Of a stretch of DNA of 64,000 bases, positions 8,490 through 18,720 are shown piece after piece (position 1 is the stretch's first letter; each line of letters starts with the position of its first letter). The position numbers were made by a program, and so were the translations under genes. Location of the stretch: the NCBI RefSeq assembly GCF_007860105.1, contig NZ_SJPU01000001.1:310001-374000 (forward strand). Reading direction: 5' to 3'. The notes under the pieces were generated by a model, which was not told the origin of the DNA, did no database searches, and saw nothing but the letters and a program-made list of their open reading frames with translations. Source of the DNA: Allorhodopirellula heiligendammensis (GTDB lineage Bacteria; Planctomycetota; Planctomycetia; Pirellulales; Pirellulaceae).

Positions 8490-9008
8490 CTAGACACAGG
8501 CCGCACAGGCTGAGGACATGTCGCATACAGACTGTTTGGTCAGCGAGTGGAGATCGGTGGCCAATAGTGCATCAAGTTGCGATTCAGGTGGAAGTTTCAG
8601 GTAAACTTCACCGTCATCAACCCGCACCGGGAACACTTTTACCGATAGCGGCTCACCTGAGAGTCCTTGCCCGGTCTTCAATGAGAATGTTTTCTTGTGC
8701 AGCGGGCACGCGACCTTCGGTTCTTCACCACGACTGCCCACGATGCCGCGGGAGAGGACGAAGGCGTTCATGTGCGGGCACATATTCTGGCAGGCATACC
8801 ATTCGCGGCGCGCAATCATCAGCTTCTCGGCATCCCGATGCGCAAAGAATGATGTCAATCCGACCCTGTCGTACGCGGCACGCGACTCTTCACAGAACGT
8901 CGTCACTTGGCAAGATCGATCTTTGTCGAACCCAATCAGCTTTTCAATGAAGCGATGTCCGACCATGCCGTTGCCGATCACAACGATCTTTCGTTTCTGT
9001 ATTGTCAC
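8490..9008 (-). pseudogene. nirB'-'nirD in-frame chimera (nitrite reductase remnant)
   Basis: The first ~65 residues from the GTG at 9008 match the N-terminus of NADH-nitrite reductase large subunit NirB: KIVVIGNGMVGHRFIEKL, TFCEE, AYDRVGLTSFF. At ARREWYA (8793-8813) the protein switches without a frameshift to the small-subunit NirD Rieske-like fold. That part has CPH and CPLHKKTFSL as the 2Fe-2S ligands, then FPVRVDDGEVYLKLP and a Cys-rich end (C.....AC.AC). Nearly all of NirB, including its NADH, 2Fe-2S and siroheme regions, and the first third of NirD are missing. The frame also has an ATG at 9098, but residues before the GTG look non-coding. I read it as a deletion between short similar sites encoding REWYA. 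It could instead be a functional small ferredoxin-like protein or an assembly error. Confidence 0.8.
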
Positions 9009-9098
9009 GCCGAAGTACCAATGTCTGGATATGCCTGTCGTGCGCGCAGCGATAGCACTACGCCTGAGGACCAGCTGTAAACGCATCCCCCGTGCCAA

Positions 9099-9424
9099 TC
9101 AGATTATTTTGTCCTCAAACACCGTTAATCGCGGCATTTCGCGCATCGAACGGCTGTGAGGTCTTTCCCAGACGCCAAAACTTTCAGCAGCGGGAGCTAA
9201 ATAGATGGGCAGCCTCCTGTGCTCCCCTCTTGCCTGCACGGCGCGGGACGAATCGAGCGGACTCTCCGTGGAGATAAGAACGCCGGTATGCGACTCAGCG
9301 AAGATTGCGTCCCAGGGCAGGTCGCCGGGTGGGGGTCGATGGAATCAACAGCCCATTGACCAGTTCCCATACGCGATCACCAAATTAAGGAGCGGCGGAA
9401 TTGGTTTCGGTTGTGAAGTCGAAC
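9099..9424. other. Non-coding gap between the nir remnant and the phosphatase-GH13 gene
   Basis: No family-like reading frame on either strand. It should contain the upstream control region of the nir genes near 9099-9200. I see no clear hairpin or recognisable operator. Confidence 0.5.
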
Positions 9425-12298
9425 TCAGGCGAGCGAAAGGTTCTCGTACAATACGATGGCTTGATTTGGGTGCAGACAAATCGATTCCGCCGAGTTCCCG
9501 CTGATCGCAGCTTGACTGTCCAGGATCGGAGGCGGGAAGCCCTCACTCAATTGCAAGAACTCTGCAAGCTCGGCTTGCGACATTGCATCGTCGTTGGGAC
9601 GCAACTCCGGCGTGGAATCTGCCAGGCGGCACACCACGAAGAGCTGTTCATCGCCACGCCGAAACTGCAATGCGTAGCAGCCGCGATCGACATCTGTTCT
9701 CACAACCAGATGCTCACCTGCGAGTAAACCTGAGCGGACGAATCGATGACGCACGGCAATCAGATCGCGGTACCAGGAATGCATAGCAATACTGCCAGCA
9801 CTGACCTCACCGATGCGCGCCGACTCAAATGCAACCGCGTCGGTCGGCAGCACGCCGCCGGACCAATCATGTTGCGGGTACTCACGCCGGCGCCCCTCGA
9901 CGACTGCTTTACGCAGCGACTCGTCGCCAAAGTCAACGAAGAACGCGAACGGATTTTCGCAAGCGAACTCCTCGCCCATGAATAGCATTGGGATCGCCGG
10001 AGAAAGCACTAGTAGCGTCGCCGCAGCAGCCTGGGTTTCCGAAGCGGTAATCTGATGAAAGCGTTGCCCGAGCGGATGGTTGCCAATGAAATCATGATTT
10101 TGGATGCAGTAAACCACACTCGATGTATCTACCCGCAGGGCCGTCGCGTTTCCAATTTCTTCACGACCACGGTCGCCACGGACGTCACCCCGAAAGACGA
10201 ACCCACGATGGAGCGCGCGAGCTAAGTCTTGGTGCGGTTCATAGGTACGGACAGTCAAACGATCTCGAGAACGCACGCACGCTAACAAAGCGTGTGCGAA
10301 GTCGTCACCCCACTGAGCATCGAACCCGCAGCCATGTTCGCTCAGCGGCGCGGTCATGGAACCGTCGTACACATTCGTTTCGGCGATCAACCAGATCCGT
10401 CGCCCAACACGTTCCGACCACTCTCGAACTTCGCGGCCAAACTGACGCGTGATGTGCTCGTCGCTGTGATCGCGCATGCAATGAATGGCGTCGACTCGCA
10501 GGCCGTCGAAGTGAAACTCGTCGAGCCAATAAATTGCGTTGTCGATCACCAGCCTCCGGATCGCTTTCGCTGCGGATCCATCGTCAAAGTTGGGCGATGC
10601 GCCCCAAGGCGTGTTGTGACGGCTAGAGAAATATTCCCCCAGCGTCGACCAATAATTCCCTTCGGGGCCGAAGTGGTTATAAACCACATCGAGAAACACA
10701 TTGAGCCCACGGGCGTGGGCGGCGTCGACGAAATGCCTAAGATCGTCGGGAGTCCCCATCGCGTTCATGGGTGCAAACCAATGCGTCGCGTCATATCCCC
10801 AATTCCACCTGCCGGGACACTGCGCAATTGGCATCAACTCTATCGCGGTGATCCCCAAATCAACGAGTTCATCAAGCCGCTCGATCGCACTGAGAAACGT
10901 GCCCTCGGACGTGAACGCACCTATATGAAGCTCGTAAATGACCAAGTCTTCCCGCCGAGTGGGGCGCGTGTGGTCGTCGTGCTGCCAAGGAAACTGACGA
11001 GAGACCACGCGGGAAAATCCATGCACACCTTCGGGCTGGTAACGCGACGCTGGGTCTGGGATCGCAGATGCCTCTCCATCCGCATCGATAGCCTTTGAGC
11101 CCAGCCGCAGGCGATAGTCAGTGCCGACCGGACAGTCATCCACCGACGCGCTGAAGAAACCGTCTTGACTTCGTTCCAGCTCGATCAATCTCGTTGCCGC
11201 CGATGCCGCCTCCGGTCGCCTGAACTCCAGTGAAAGCGTTTGATGCGCTGGAGCAAAAACGGAGAACTGCGTGCGGCGATGCCCCACGGGAACAGCACCC
11301 CACGGTCGGGGAATCGTCTGATCGACCGTGATTGAACTTTCGCCCCTCGCTGGAAGACCGCATCCAGCTCGCCAACCGAACCAGCGTAGACCTTCGAGCA
11401 CCCCAGCCGTGCTGGATTTTGACGCCAACAACAGGCGGTCGGTCCACCCCCGTTGAGCATGAGCTTGAAACACGCGTGCAGCGAGTCGCCGATCGGCATT
11501 CGCGACAACAACGGCACGGTATCCCGCGACGAGCGCCGCATAGTCGTTACCGGAATCACCGCAAAAAACGACCTCGTCGTTGCGATACCCTTGGTCACGG
11601 CACCACCAATCCAGTGCAAAGGCTTTCGAGACATCTTGAGGCAGCACGTCAACGAGACCATCGCCGTTAAACGGATCGACACTACTGATCACGCTGTAGG
11701 GCAGCGAGTTGCTCAAAAGATAGCTCTCGACGGCGTGGTGGCACTCCTCGACGGACTCCGCAGCGACGTAGTAACTGAGCTTGTGCCGTTTCTGCTTAAA
11801 CGATTCCTGCATGCGAAATCCGGGTAGAGCACCAACTTCGTTGCGAACTCGTTCAATATCCAACTCGCCAACAATCTCGTCGAGGCATTTGGCGAAGCTG
11901 TCGCTCAGGCGATACTCCGACGCGAGCGTCTGCGCCGTCGTCACGCCGCCCGACTCGCCCTGCGAGGGCGTCTGGCAAACGCCCTGGTAGGATTCAGCGC
12001 CCTGGTTCGGTGCGGCACCTGGTATACGTTCGTAAAGACTAGTGCCCACGTCACATAGAATCCAATCGGGCTGAGGCAGTCCATCGGCAACGATCGCCTC
12101 GAAGACAAAATCCAGATGGCGGCCGGTAACGAAGAGCAGCGGAAATTTCTCGTCGGCCAATTGGCCTCGTATTTGCACCAGTGCCTGATCAGCCTCTGGA
12201 TCGTTGCCCAAGGGAATGAATGTGCCATCCAAATCGGTGGCGAGTGCGCGTGGGCCGGGGGTGATTTTCATTTGCATAGAGACCGAGTTGATTTGCAT
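9425..12298 (-). CDS. HAD sucrose-phosphatase-like / GH13 trehalohydrolase-like fusion
   Basis: A 957-residue two-domain enzyme. Residues 15-300 are a HAD-IIB phosphatase of the sucrose-6-phosphate phosphatase type: DLDGT (D22, D24), the conserved Lys region and CGDSGND (D248, D252). Residues 330-957 resemble malto-oligosyltrehalose trehalohydrolase (TreZ, GH13). They comprise an N-terminal beta domain (FSVFAPAHQTLSLEF), then DVVYNHFGPEGNYW, nucleophile D603 in GLRVDAIH, acid/base E640 in WLIAETNVYD and the QNHDFIGNHPLGQR block. A TreZ partner, TreY, is absent here, so the true substrate is open. It is divergent from the fructokinase gene and next to sucrose synthesis genes. An alternative start at codon 8 or 10 is possible. 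Confidence 0.9.
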   Translation of the reverse strand: MQINSVSMQMKITPGPRALATDLDGTFIPLGNDPEADQALVQIRGQLADEKFPLLFVTGRHLDFVFEAIVADGLPQPDWILCDVGTSLYERIPGAAPNQGAESYQGVCQTPSQGESGGVTTAQTLASEYRLSDSFAKCLDEIVGELDIERVRNEVGALPGFRMQESFKQKRHKLSYYVAAESVEECHHAVESYLLSNSLPYSVISSVDPFNGDGLVDVLPQDVSKAFALDWWCRDQGYRNDEVVFCGDSGNDYAALVAGYRAVVVANADRRLAARVFQAHAQRGWTDRLLLASKSSTAGVLEGLRWFGWRAGCGLPARGESSITVDQTIPRPWGAVPVGHRRTQFSVFAPAHQTLSLEFRRPEAASAATRLIELERSQDGFFSASVDDCPVGTDYRLRLGSKAIDADGEASAIPDPASRYQPEGVHGFSRVVSRQFPWQHDDHTRPTRREDLVIYELHIGAFTSEGTFLSAIERLDELVDLGITAIELMPIAQCPGRWNWGYDATHWFAPMNAMGTPDDLRHFVDAAHARGLNVFLDVVYNHFGPEGNYWSTLGEYFSSRHNTPWGASPNFDDGSAAKAIRRLVIDNAIYWLDEFHFDGLRVDAIHCMRDHSDEHITRQFGREVREWSERVGRRIWLIAETNVYDGSMTAPLSEHGCGFDAQWGDDFAHALLACVRSRDRLTVRTYEPHQDLARALHRGFVFRGDVRGDRGREEIGNATALRVDTSSVVYCIQNHDFIGNHPLGQRFHQITASETQAAAATLLVLSPAIPMLFMGEEFACENPFAFFVDFGDESLRKAVVEGRRREYPQHDWSGGVLPTDAVAFESARIGEVSAGSIAMHSWYRDLIAVRHRFVRSGLLAGEHLVVRTDVDRGCYALQFRRGDEQLFVVCRLADSTPELRPNDDAMSQAELAEFLQLSEGFPPPILDSQAAISGNSAESICLHPNQAIVLYENLSLA

Positions 12299-12458
12299 GA
12301 TCTGACACTAACAGGTTGTTTCGCGCGCAGATCGGCGTATGTTATGAGGGACATTGGCACCCCCGCGACTGTGGATTTTGTGCCCTCATGCATCGGCACC
12401 GCGAGGATTGATTGAGTTACTACCACTGAAATATTCCCTGGAAGGATACCCTCACGAC

Positions 12459-13424
12459 ATGTCTAACAAACCCGCCGCCATCATCGTAGGGGAAGTATTG
12501 TGGGATTGTTTTTCGGAGCGGGACGGTGGTCGACGCATCCTCGGCGGCGCGCCACTGAATGTGGCGTGGAATCTTGCCGGACTGGGACTCGATCCCCTGT
12601 TTATAAGTGCCGTTGGCGATGATGAACTCGGGCACGAGATTCTCGCGAGGATGAAGGCCTTTGGGATGTCGACGACCGGGATCGCAGTCGTGCCGGGTGT
12701 GCCTACCGGAACCGTGCAGGTCACAATGATCGATGGCGAACCCCATTACGAAATTGTCAAAGATGTTGCTTGGGATCAGATCCCCCGCCCAGATGCGTCA
12801 CTTTCCGAAGCGATCAGCGAGCGTCTGGCGGCTTCTCATCGCACAGGTAATCCAGCATTGTTTTACCACGGCTCGTTAGCTTGTCGTGACGAGCGCTCAC
12901 GCAGCACGATTGTCGGCCTTCGCGATCTTGTGTTGAACGATCCCATTGATACCCATGTGTTCTTCGATGTCAACTTGCGGGCCCCGCATTACGAGCGTTC
13001 AACCCTCGACCTGCTCCGGAAGTCGGCCGCCTACATTAAACTCAATTTAGATGAGTTGGCCGAGTTAAGCGATGGTATTCGCGGTGACGCAGTTGAACAA
13101 ACAATGGCTGCGGGTAGATCGTTTGAGCAAGACCCTGATCAAGTGCCGTTGTCAGGCCTGTTGGTCACACGAGGGTCGGACGGCGCCCTGTGCTACACAC
13201 CGGGTTGCAGCGAGCCACTGCAGGTTCACTCACCCGCACCAGAAGAAATGATCGATCCTGTCGGTGCCGGCGATGCCTTTGCGGCAGTCGTGATGCACGG
13301 CATCCTGGCGGGCCGGCCGTTTACCAATTCACTGCATGACGCTGTTGCGTTTGCATCGAAAGTCTGTGGGCTCGCAGGTGCGACCTGTGACATTGTTGAT
13401 TTTTACAAGCTACCCTCCTGTTAA
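12459..13424 (+). CDS. PfkB-family sugar kinase, probable fructokinase
   Basis: A 321-residue ribokinase/PfkB-fold kinase expected to phosphorylate fructose with ATP. The N-terminal signature is GEVLWDCF...RRILGGAPLNVAWNLAGLG. The C-terminal signature DPVGAGDAFAAVV contains the catalytic Asp and anion hole. VTRGSDGAL and NLRAPHY are typical of fructokinases. I chose the ATG at 12459 because a GGAAGGA ribosome-binding site precedes it and the family begins here. The open frame extends 35 codons upstream without family similarity. Its stop is immediately followed by the sucrose-phosphate synthase gene. It would recycle fructose released by amylosucrase or supply fructose-6-phosphate to sucrose synthesis. 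Confidence 0.93.
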   Translation: MSNKPAAIIVGEVLWDCFSERDGGRRILGGAPLNVAWNLAGLGLDPLFISAVGDDELGHEILARMKAFGMSTTGIAVVPGVPTGTVQVTMIDGEPHYEIVKDVAWDQIPRPDASLSEAISERLAASHRTGNPALFYHGSLACRDERSRSTIVGLRDLVLNDPIDTHVFFDVNLRAPHYERSTLDLLRKSAAYIKLNLDELAELSDGIRGDAVEQTMAAGRSFEQDPDQVPLSGLLVTRGSDGALCYTPGCSEPLQVHSPAPEEMIDPVGAGDAFAAVVMHGILAGRPFTNSLHDAVAFASKVCGLAGATCDIVDFYKLPSC

Positions 13425-13439
13425 GTGTTGAATCTCGAT

Positions 13440-15692
13440 ATGAAATCGCCTGACGACGACGGGCTCCGAATCACCTTGCTCAGTCTCCACGGGTTGATCC
13501 GTGGCCACGATTGCGAACTCGGCCGTGACGCCGACACCGGCGGGCAGATCAAGTACGTGCTTGAGCTCGCGCAGGAACTCTCCACGCGTGATAACGTCGC
13601 ATCCGTTGAGCTCGTTACTCGACAACTGTTTGACGATCGAGTTGGCCCAGACTACGCGCAGGTTGAAGAGCCTCTGAGCGATAAAGCCAAGATCATCCGC
13701 ATTCCGTTTGGACCTCGACGTTACCTGCGAAAAGAGGCTCTATGGCCCTATCTCGAAACCTTCATTGATCAAATGCTCGGCCACTACCGCCGCACCGGTC
13801 TACCGGATTTGATTCATGGTCACTACGCCGATGCGGGGTACGCTGGCGCCCAGCTCGCCCGGCTGTTGCACGTTCCCTACGTGTTCACCGGACACTCGCT
13901 CGGCCGAGTCAAACGAGAGCGCATGCTTGCCTCGATCGCAAAATCCAAGAGCAAGAAGACACCTGAGGATCTCGAAAAGAAATTCAAGTTCAAGTTTCGC
14001 GAAGAGGCCGAAGAGACGGCGTTAGAAACCGCGGCGATGGTGATCACAAGCACCGGCCAGGAAGTCGAACAGCAATACTCGGTATACCATCACTACCAGC
14101 CTGACCGCATGGAGGTGATCCCACCGGGGGTCGATCTGACGAACTTCTATCCTGACGATCCCAACGACCCGCTGCCGCCAATCTACGATCAACTGCTACC
14201 TTTCTTGCGCGAGCCTGATAAGCCGATGATTGTGGCCATGGCCCGGCCCGACGAACGCAAAAACCTTGAGATGCTCGTTCGCGTCTACGGGGAAAACCCA
14301 AAGATGCAGGATCAAGCCAATCTTGTGCTCGTGATGGGCGGGCGGGACGATCTACGAGATTTGCCGCCGTCGCAGCGAAAGGTCATCACCAATGTGCTGC
14401 AGCTCATCGACGTCTATGACCTCTATGGGAAGGTGGCTTACCCGAAATCACATCGACCTGCGGACGTCCCCGATCTCTACCGCCTCACCGCCCGTCGCCA
14501 GGGTGTTTTTGTTAATCCCGCGATGACCGAGCCGTTTGGTTTGACATTGCTCGAGGCAGCCGCCAGCGGCGTACCGATCGTGGCCACCAACGACGGGGGC
14601 CCGCGTGACATTATTGCGAATTGTCAGAACGGCTTGCTAATCGATCCGTTTGATCGTGAGTCAATCGATCATGCCATCATGCGGTGCTTGAGCGAGCCGG
14701 AGCAGTGGCAAGAATGGTCCCAGGCTGGGATTACCGGTACGCGGGAGCATTACAGTTGGAAAAATCACGTCGATCGATATCTGCGAGATGTCTCCGAGAT
14801 TATCGGCACATCCGCACCCCCAGTCCTGTCGCAGTCACCGTCGCGAACCAACAAGCGACTGCCCGAATTTGACCGGATCATCATGACCGATCTCGATAAT
14901 ACGATGACCGGTGACGAGGATGCGCTGCGTGATTTCATCGATCTGATGAAAAATGCTGGCAAAGATGTTGGGTTTGGTATCGACACCGGGCGTTCACTCG
15001 CCGAAGCGATGCACCTAATCGACGAACTGGGGCTTCCCCGCCCCGATGTGCTATCTGCGGCCGTGGGTACAGAACTCTACTATGGTAGTGGTTTGACGCA
15101 GGACCAATCGTGGCACCAACAAATCTCGCACCATTGGGATGGCCAGCGCGTGCACGAGGTTCTCGATGGAATCCCTGGGCTGTATCTGCAAAAAGACAAG
15201 GACCAGACCGAATTCAAGATCAGCTATCGGATCGACCCCGAGGTCATATCTTCGGTCGACGACGTGCGTAGACAGATGCGGGAGGCTGGCCTGAAAGTGA
15301 AGGCGATCCTGTCACTCGGTTCGTTCCTCGATATCATTCCCATTCGTGGCGGCAGTGAGTTGTCGCTCCGGCACCTCGCCTACCGATGGGGATTTGAGCC
15401 CGAACACATGCTCGTAGCGGGTGACTGTGGTAACGATGAGGGTATGCTCAAGGGGGCGACGCTTGGCGTCGTCGTCGGTAACTACAGTCCCGAACTGGAA
15501 CACTTGCGAGGACTGCCGCGGATCTATTTTGCGCAAGGGCATCATGCCAGAGGCGTTTTAGAAGGCATTGAGTACTATGATTTTCTCAATCATATACGCA
15601 TTCCAAATGATCGCGCCGAAGCTGAATCCTCCAAAGAGGACACCAACGAATCGCGAGACTCCCAACATAGCGATGCTTCAGCGACGCACTGA
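13440..15692 (+). CDS. spsA: Bidomain sucrose-phosphate synthase (GT4 + HAD phosphatase)
   Basis: A 750-residue protein predicted to make sucrose-6-phosphate from UDP-glucose and fructose-6-phosphate. The N-terminal GT4 domain shows [22 protein letters not shown], the [11 protein letters not shown] segment and the C-terminal GT-B motif [15 protein letters not shown]. From about residue 475 there is a sucrose-phosphate phosphatase-type HAD domain with DLDNT, GIDTGR and GDCGNDEGM, so all HAD motifs look intact and it may dephosphorylate its own product. The frame also opens at a GTG at 13425, directly after the fructokinase stop; I prefer the ATG at 13440. With the phosphatase fused to the GH13 enzyme at 9425-12298, the cluster encodes two sucrose-phosphatase-type domains. 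Confidence 0.94.
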   Translation: MKSPDDDGLRITLLSLHGLIRGHDCELGRDADTGGQIKYVLELAQELSTRDNVASVELVTRQLFDDRVGPDYAQVEEPLSDKAKIIRIPFGPRRYLRKEALWPYLETFIDQMLGHYRRTGLPDLIHGHYADAGYAGAQLARLLHVPYVFTGHSLGRVKRERMLASIAKSKSKKTPEDLEKKFKFKFREEAEETALETAAMVITSTGQEVEQQYSVYHHYQPDRMEVIPPGVDLTNFYPDDPNDPLPPIYDQLLPFLREPDKPMIVAMARPDERKNLEMLVRVYGENPKMQDQANLVLVMGGRDDLRDLPPSQRKVITNVLQLIDVYDLYGKVAYPKSHRPADVPDLYRLTARRQGVFVNPAMTEPFGLTLLEAAASGVPIVATNDGGPRDIIANCQNGLLIDPFDRESIDHAIMRCLSEPEQWQEWSQAGITGTREHYSWKNHVDRYLRDVSEIIGTSAPPVLSQSPSRTNKRLPEFDRIIMTDLDNTMTGDEDALRDFIDLMKNAGKDVGFGIDTGRSLAEAMHLIDELGLPRPDVLSAAVGTELYYGSGLTQDQSWHQQISHHWDGQRVHEVLDGIPGLYLQKDKDQTEFKISYRIDPEVISSVDDVRRQMREAGLKVKAILSLGSFLDIIPIRGGSELSLRHLAYRWGFEPEHMLVAGDCGNDEGMLKGATLGVVVGNYSPELEHLRGLPRIYFAQGHHARGVLEGIEYYDFLNHIRIPNDRAEAESSKEDTNESRDSQHSDASATH

Positions 15693-16044
15693 TCAGACTT
15701 CAATTCACTTCGTTGGCAGTTTCTGCATTCGCTGAACCCGTCATGGTCAGCGGTGGGATCGAAGCGGGATGACGTTGCGATCAACCGACCCTACCGCAAT
15801 TTTACGTGACAAACTCACTTCTGTGACGTATATCCCCTCATAGAGCGTCAGCGCATAGCGTAGGGGTTTCATTCATGCCGGGTGTCGTCGAGACTTTGGG
15901 AGGTTTCCGATGACGGACCACCACTAGCATTGAGATCCACGCTTGCCAGCATGATGTGCTGACGAGCATTTTCACGAGCCGTTGTGGCGTGAGCCACGGT
16001 TGATACCCTGCCTTCCCGAGACTTCTCGCCGCTTTTGCGAAAAT
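15693..16044. other. Gap between sucrose-phosphate synthase and amylosucrase genes
   Basis: No gene is supported. It contains a small hairpin (GTGGC-GTGA-GCCAC) near 15985-15998 and an AT-richer patch around 15800-15830. These could be a promoter or leader for the amylosucrase gene, but I cannot assign either. Confidence 0.4.
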
Positions 16045-18036
16045 ATGATTGCCCTGAAACTGAATCCACGATCCCGCGACCGCCATGGCGTTGCCGAAAG
16101 CCGCAATGACAAGCGAGCGAGAATCGCGTTGGAGCGACTCTTGCCATCGCTTGAGTCATTCTGGGAATCCGAAGACGTTGATCAGGATGAAATCGACGAA
16201 GTCATGGACCGTCTTCAACGACACTGGCCACGCTTATTTGGGCTGCTGGTGGGGCTGTACGGTGAGCAGTGGGATTTCTTCTATCATCTCGAGCAGATCG
16301 TGATGACGATGGTTCGCGGGTGGCGGTTGCGTGACGAGTCCCTGCGCCAATCCGATCGTCAACGGATTAATAATCCCGGATGGTACACGTCTGAGAAAAT
16401 TGTTGGCGGGGCACTCTACGTCGATTTATTTAGCGAAAACCTCGGAAAACTGCGTGACCAGATCCCTTATTTTCAAAAACTTGGCCTGACCTACCTCCAC
16501 CTCATGCCGCTGTTCGCCGTCCGCCCTGGCAACAATGATGGTGGCTATGCGATTAGCAACTACCGCAGCGTCGATCCTCGCGTGGGAACGCTCGACGACC
16601 TCAAAGAACTCGCCGCGTCGTTACGCGAAGCCGGCATCCTGCTGGTGCTCGACTTCGTCTTCAATCACACCGCCGACGATCATTACTGGGCACAGCAGGC
16701 TCAGTCCGGCAACGAGGAGTTTGAAGACTATTACTTCCTGTTCGATGACCGCATCGTGCCGGATCAATATGAAAGGACGCTGAGAGAGATCTTCCCAACC
16801 GTGCGGCGAGGCAGTTTTACTTGGCACGATGGCATGCAACGTTGGGTTTGGACAACGTTCAATAGCTTTCAGTGGGACCTCAACTATCGTAACCCTGAAG
16901 TCTTTCGAGCGATGCTCGCCGAGATGCTGTTCATCGCCAATACCGGTGTGGACTTGCTCCGGCTCGATGCGGTCGCCTTCATTTGGAAACAGATGGGAAC
17001 GATGTGCGAGAATTTGCCCGAGGCGCACGAGATCATCCAGGCCTTCAATGCGTGCGCCCGCATCGCTGCTCCCGGATTAATTTTCAAAAGTGAAGCCATC
17101 GTCCACCCTGATGAAGTCGTGCGGTATATCAGTGAAGAGGAGTGTCAGACTTCGTACAATCCCACGTTGATGGCACTGTTGTGGGAATCGTTAGCAACCC
17201 GAGACACCAAACTGCTGCAGCGTTCGCTAGCACGTCGACACAAGCTGCCCGCGCAAACCACATGGGTGAATTACCTTCGCTGTCACGATGACATTGGCTG
17301 GACATTCGACGATGACGACGCAGCTGCCGTGGGGATCAATGCCTATCACCATCGGCATTTCCTCAATGCATTTTACACAGGTCAGTTCGAAGGCTCGTTC
17401 GCCCGCGGCGTCCCCTTCCAACACAATGTCGACACCGGTGACATGCGCATCAGCGGTACATTGGCCTCACTCGCAGGTTTGGAGCAGGCCATCGAGCAAG
17501 ACCGCGCTGATCTGAAGGAATTGGCCATTCGACGCATCCTGCTGCTAAATGCCTCCATGCTCAGTGCAGGGGGTATACCGTTGATGTATTTGGGTGAAGA
17601 GTGGGGCACCCTGAACGATTATGACTTTGTCAAAGATCCAGCGAAGGCTGGCGATACGCGTTGGGTTCACCGCCCCAAGATGCAGTGGGACTATCTCGAC
17701 GAACTAGGCGACGACGGTTCAATCCGGGGACGGATCTTTAAGTCTCTGCAGAAGCTCATTGAAATTCGCAAACAAACACCGGCCTTCTCGGGGCTGGACA
17801 TGGAGCTGATGGCGACTCAGTCGCCGCAGTTGCTCGCCTACGTTCGGGCCAGTGCAGGCAATCGCGTCATCGTCGTATCGAATTTCAGCGAGCACCCGCA
17901 AACGATTGACAGTAATCGGCTGCGCACCGCTGGGATGGGACGTTTTTTCGAAGACCTGTATACTGGGGAAACCATCACCACGGCAGAAGACGTGCATTTA
18001 GAACCCTACCAATTCCTATGGCTGCATCGCGTGTGA
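16045..18036 (+). CDS. Amylosucrase (GH13_4)
   Basis: A 663-residue GH13 enzyme that transfers glucose from sucrose to an alpha-1,4-glucan and releases fructose. The family-specific helical N-terminus ([16 protein letters not shown]) is present. It is followed by [41 protein letters not shown], the nucleophile in [13 protein letters not shown], the acid/base in [12 protein letters not shown] and [11 protein letters not shown]. All three catalytic carboxylates are therefore visible. I chose the ATG at 16045; the frame opens 21 codons earlier without similarity. It sits downstream of the sucrose synthesis genes on the same strand, so the cluster can both make sucrose and convert it to glucan storage. 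It carries no signal peptide and is presumably cytosolic. Confidence 0.95.
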   Translation: MIALKLNPRSRDRHGVAESRNDKRARIALERLLPSLESFWESEDVDQDEIDEVMDRLQRHWPRLFGLLVGLYGEQWDFFYHLEQIVMTMVRGWRLRDESLRQSDRQRINNPGWYTSEKIVGGALYVDLFSENLGKLRDQIPYFQKLGLTYLHLMPLFAVRPGNNDGGYAISNYRSVDPRVGTLDDLKELAASLREAGILLVLDFVFNHTADDHYWAQQAQSGNEEFEDYYFLFDDRIVPDQYERTLREIFPTVRRGSFTWHDGMQRWVWTTFNSFQWDLNYRNPEVFRAMLAEMLFIANTGVDLLRLDAVAFIWKQMGTMCENLPEAHEIIQAFNACARIAAPGLIFKSEAIVHPDEVVRYISEEECQTSYNPTLMALLWESLATRDTKLLQRSLARRHKLPAQTTWVNYLRCHDDIGWTFDDDDAAAVGINAYHHRHFLNAFYTGQFEGSFARGVPFQHNVDTGDMRISGTLASLAGLEQAIEQDRADLKELAIRRILLLNASMLSAGGIPLMYLGEEWGTLNDYDFVKDPAKAGDTRWVHRPKMQWDYLDELGDDGSIRGRIFKSLQKLIEIRKQTPAFSGLDMELMATQSPQLLAYVRASAGNRVIVVSNFSEHPQTIDSNRLRTAGMGRFFEDLYTGETITTAEDVHLEPYQFLWLHRV

Positions 18037-18066
18037 TCGGCTGGTGGATCTGAGCATTCGTATCCG

Positions 18067-18579
18067 ATGACATCCTCATTTTTTCCGGAAGCCGCTCAGC
18101 TTGTCGACCGTTTACGCAAGGCATCCTTGCGCATCGCGTTGGCGGAGAGCTGCACGTGCGGAATGGCGGCAGCTCTCTTGGGAGGCGTGGCCGGGGCCAG
18201 TGAAGTGTTTTGCGGGAGTGCGGTCACGTACCGCGAATCCGTCAAATCGGACTGGCTCGGCGTCGCCCCTGACACCCTGCGTGTATTCACAGCAGAAAGT
18301 CAGCAGACGACCGACGAGATGGCTCGCTGCCTCATTCAACGCACCCGCGAAGCGGATTGGGGCGCCGCGATCACCGGACACCTCGGTCCACATGCACCCG
18401 CAGCGATCGACGGACGTATTTTTGTCTCCCTCGCCCGCCGCCAAACCAGCTCCGCAAGCAATCCCGTTCTATCCCGCAGTGAGTTTGTACTGTCCACGGC
18501 ATCGCGATTGGACCGGCAACGCGAAGCAGCGCAGATTTTCATCTGCTGGATCCTCAGCCAAGAATCGATGGCAGGGTGA
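18067..18579 (+). CDS. pncC: CinA C-terminal-domain protein / NMN amidohydrolase
   Basis: A 170-residue stand-alone CinA-C domain, the family that deamidates nicotinamide mononucleotide in NAD recycling. The core motif ALAESCTCGMAAALLGGVAGASEVFCGSAVTY contains the active-site Ser/Cys region. SVKSDWLGV and the GHLGP loop near position 108 follow. In many homologues that loop reads GIAGPGGG; here it is shortened to GHLGPHAPAA. It begins 30 bp after the amylosucrase stop, so it may share that transcript, though a metabolic link is not obvious. Confidence 0.88.
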   Translation: MTSSFFPEAAQLVDRLRKASLRIALAESCTCGMAAALLGGVAGASEVFCGSAVTYRESVKSDWLGVAPDTLRVFTAESQQTTDEMARCLIQRTREADWGAAITGHLGPHAPAAIDGRIFVSLARRQTSSASNPVLSRSEFVLSTASRLDRQREAAQIFICWILSQESMAG

Positions 18580-18720
18580 AATAGGTCGTTATACGACAGA
18601 TGCCCGTGCTCGCGGACACCTCACCGGCTCACCTCAGCGTCGATGCGCTGAGCATGTTAGAATCTCGCCACAGGCTCCGTGTCGCCTTGTTTTCCCTATC
18701 TCCTCCTCTGGCCGCTGCTC

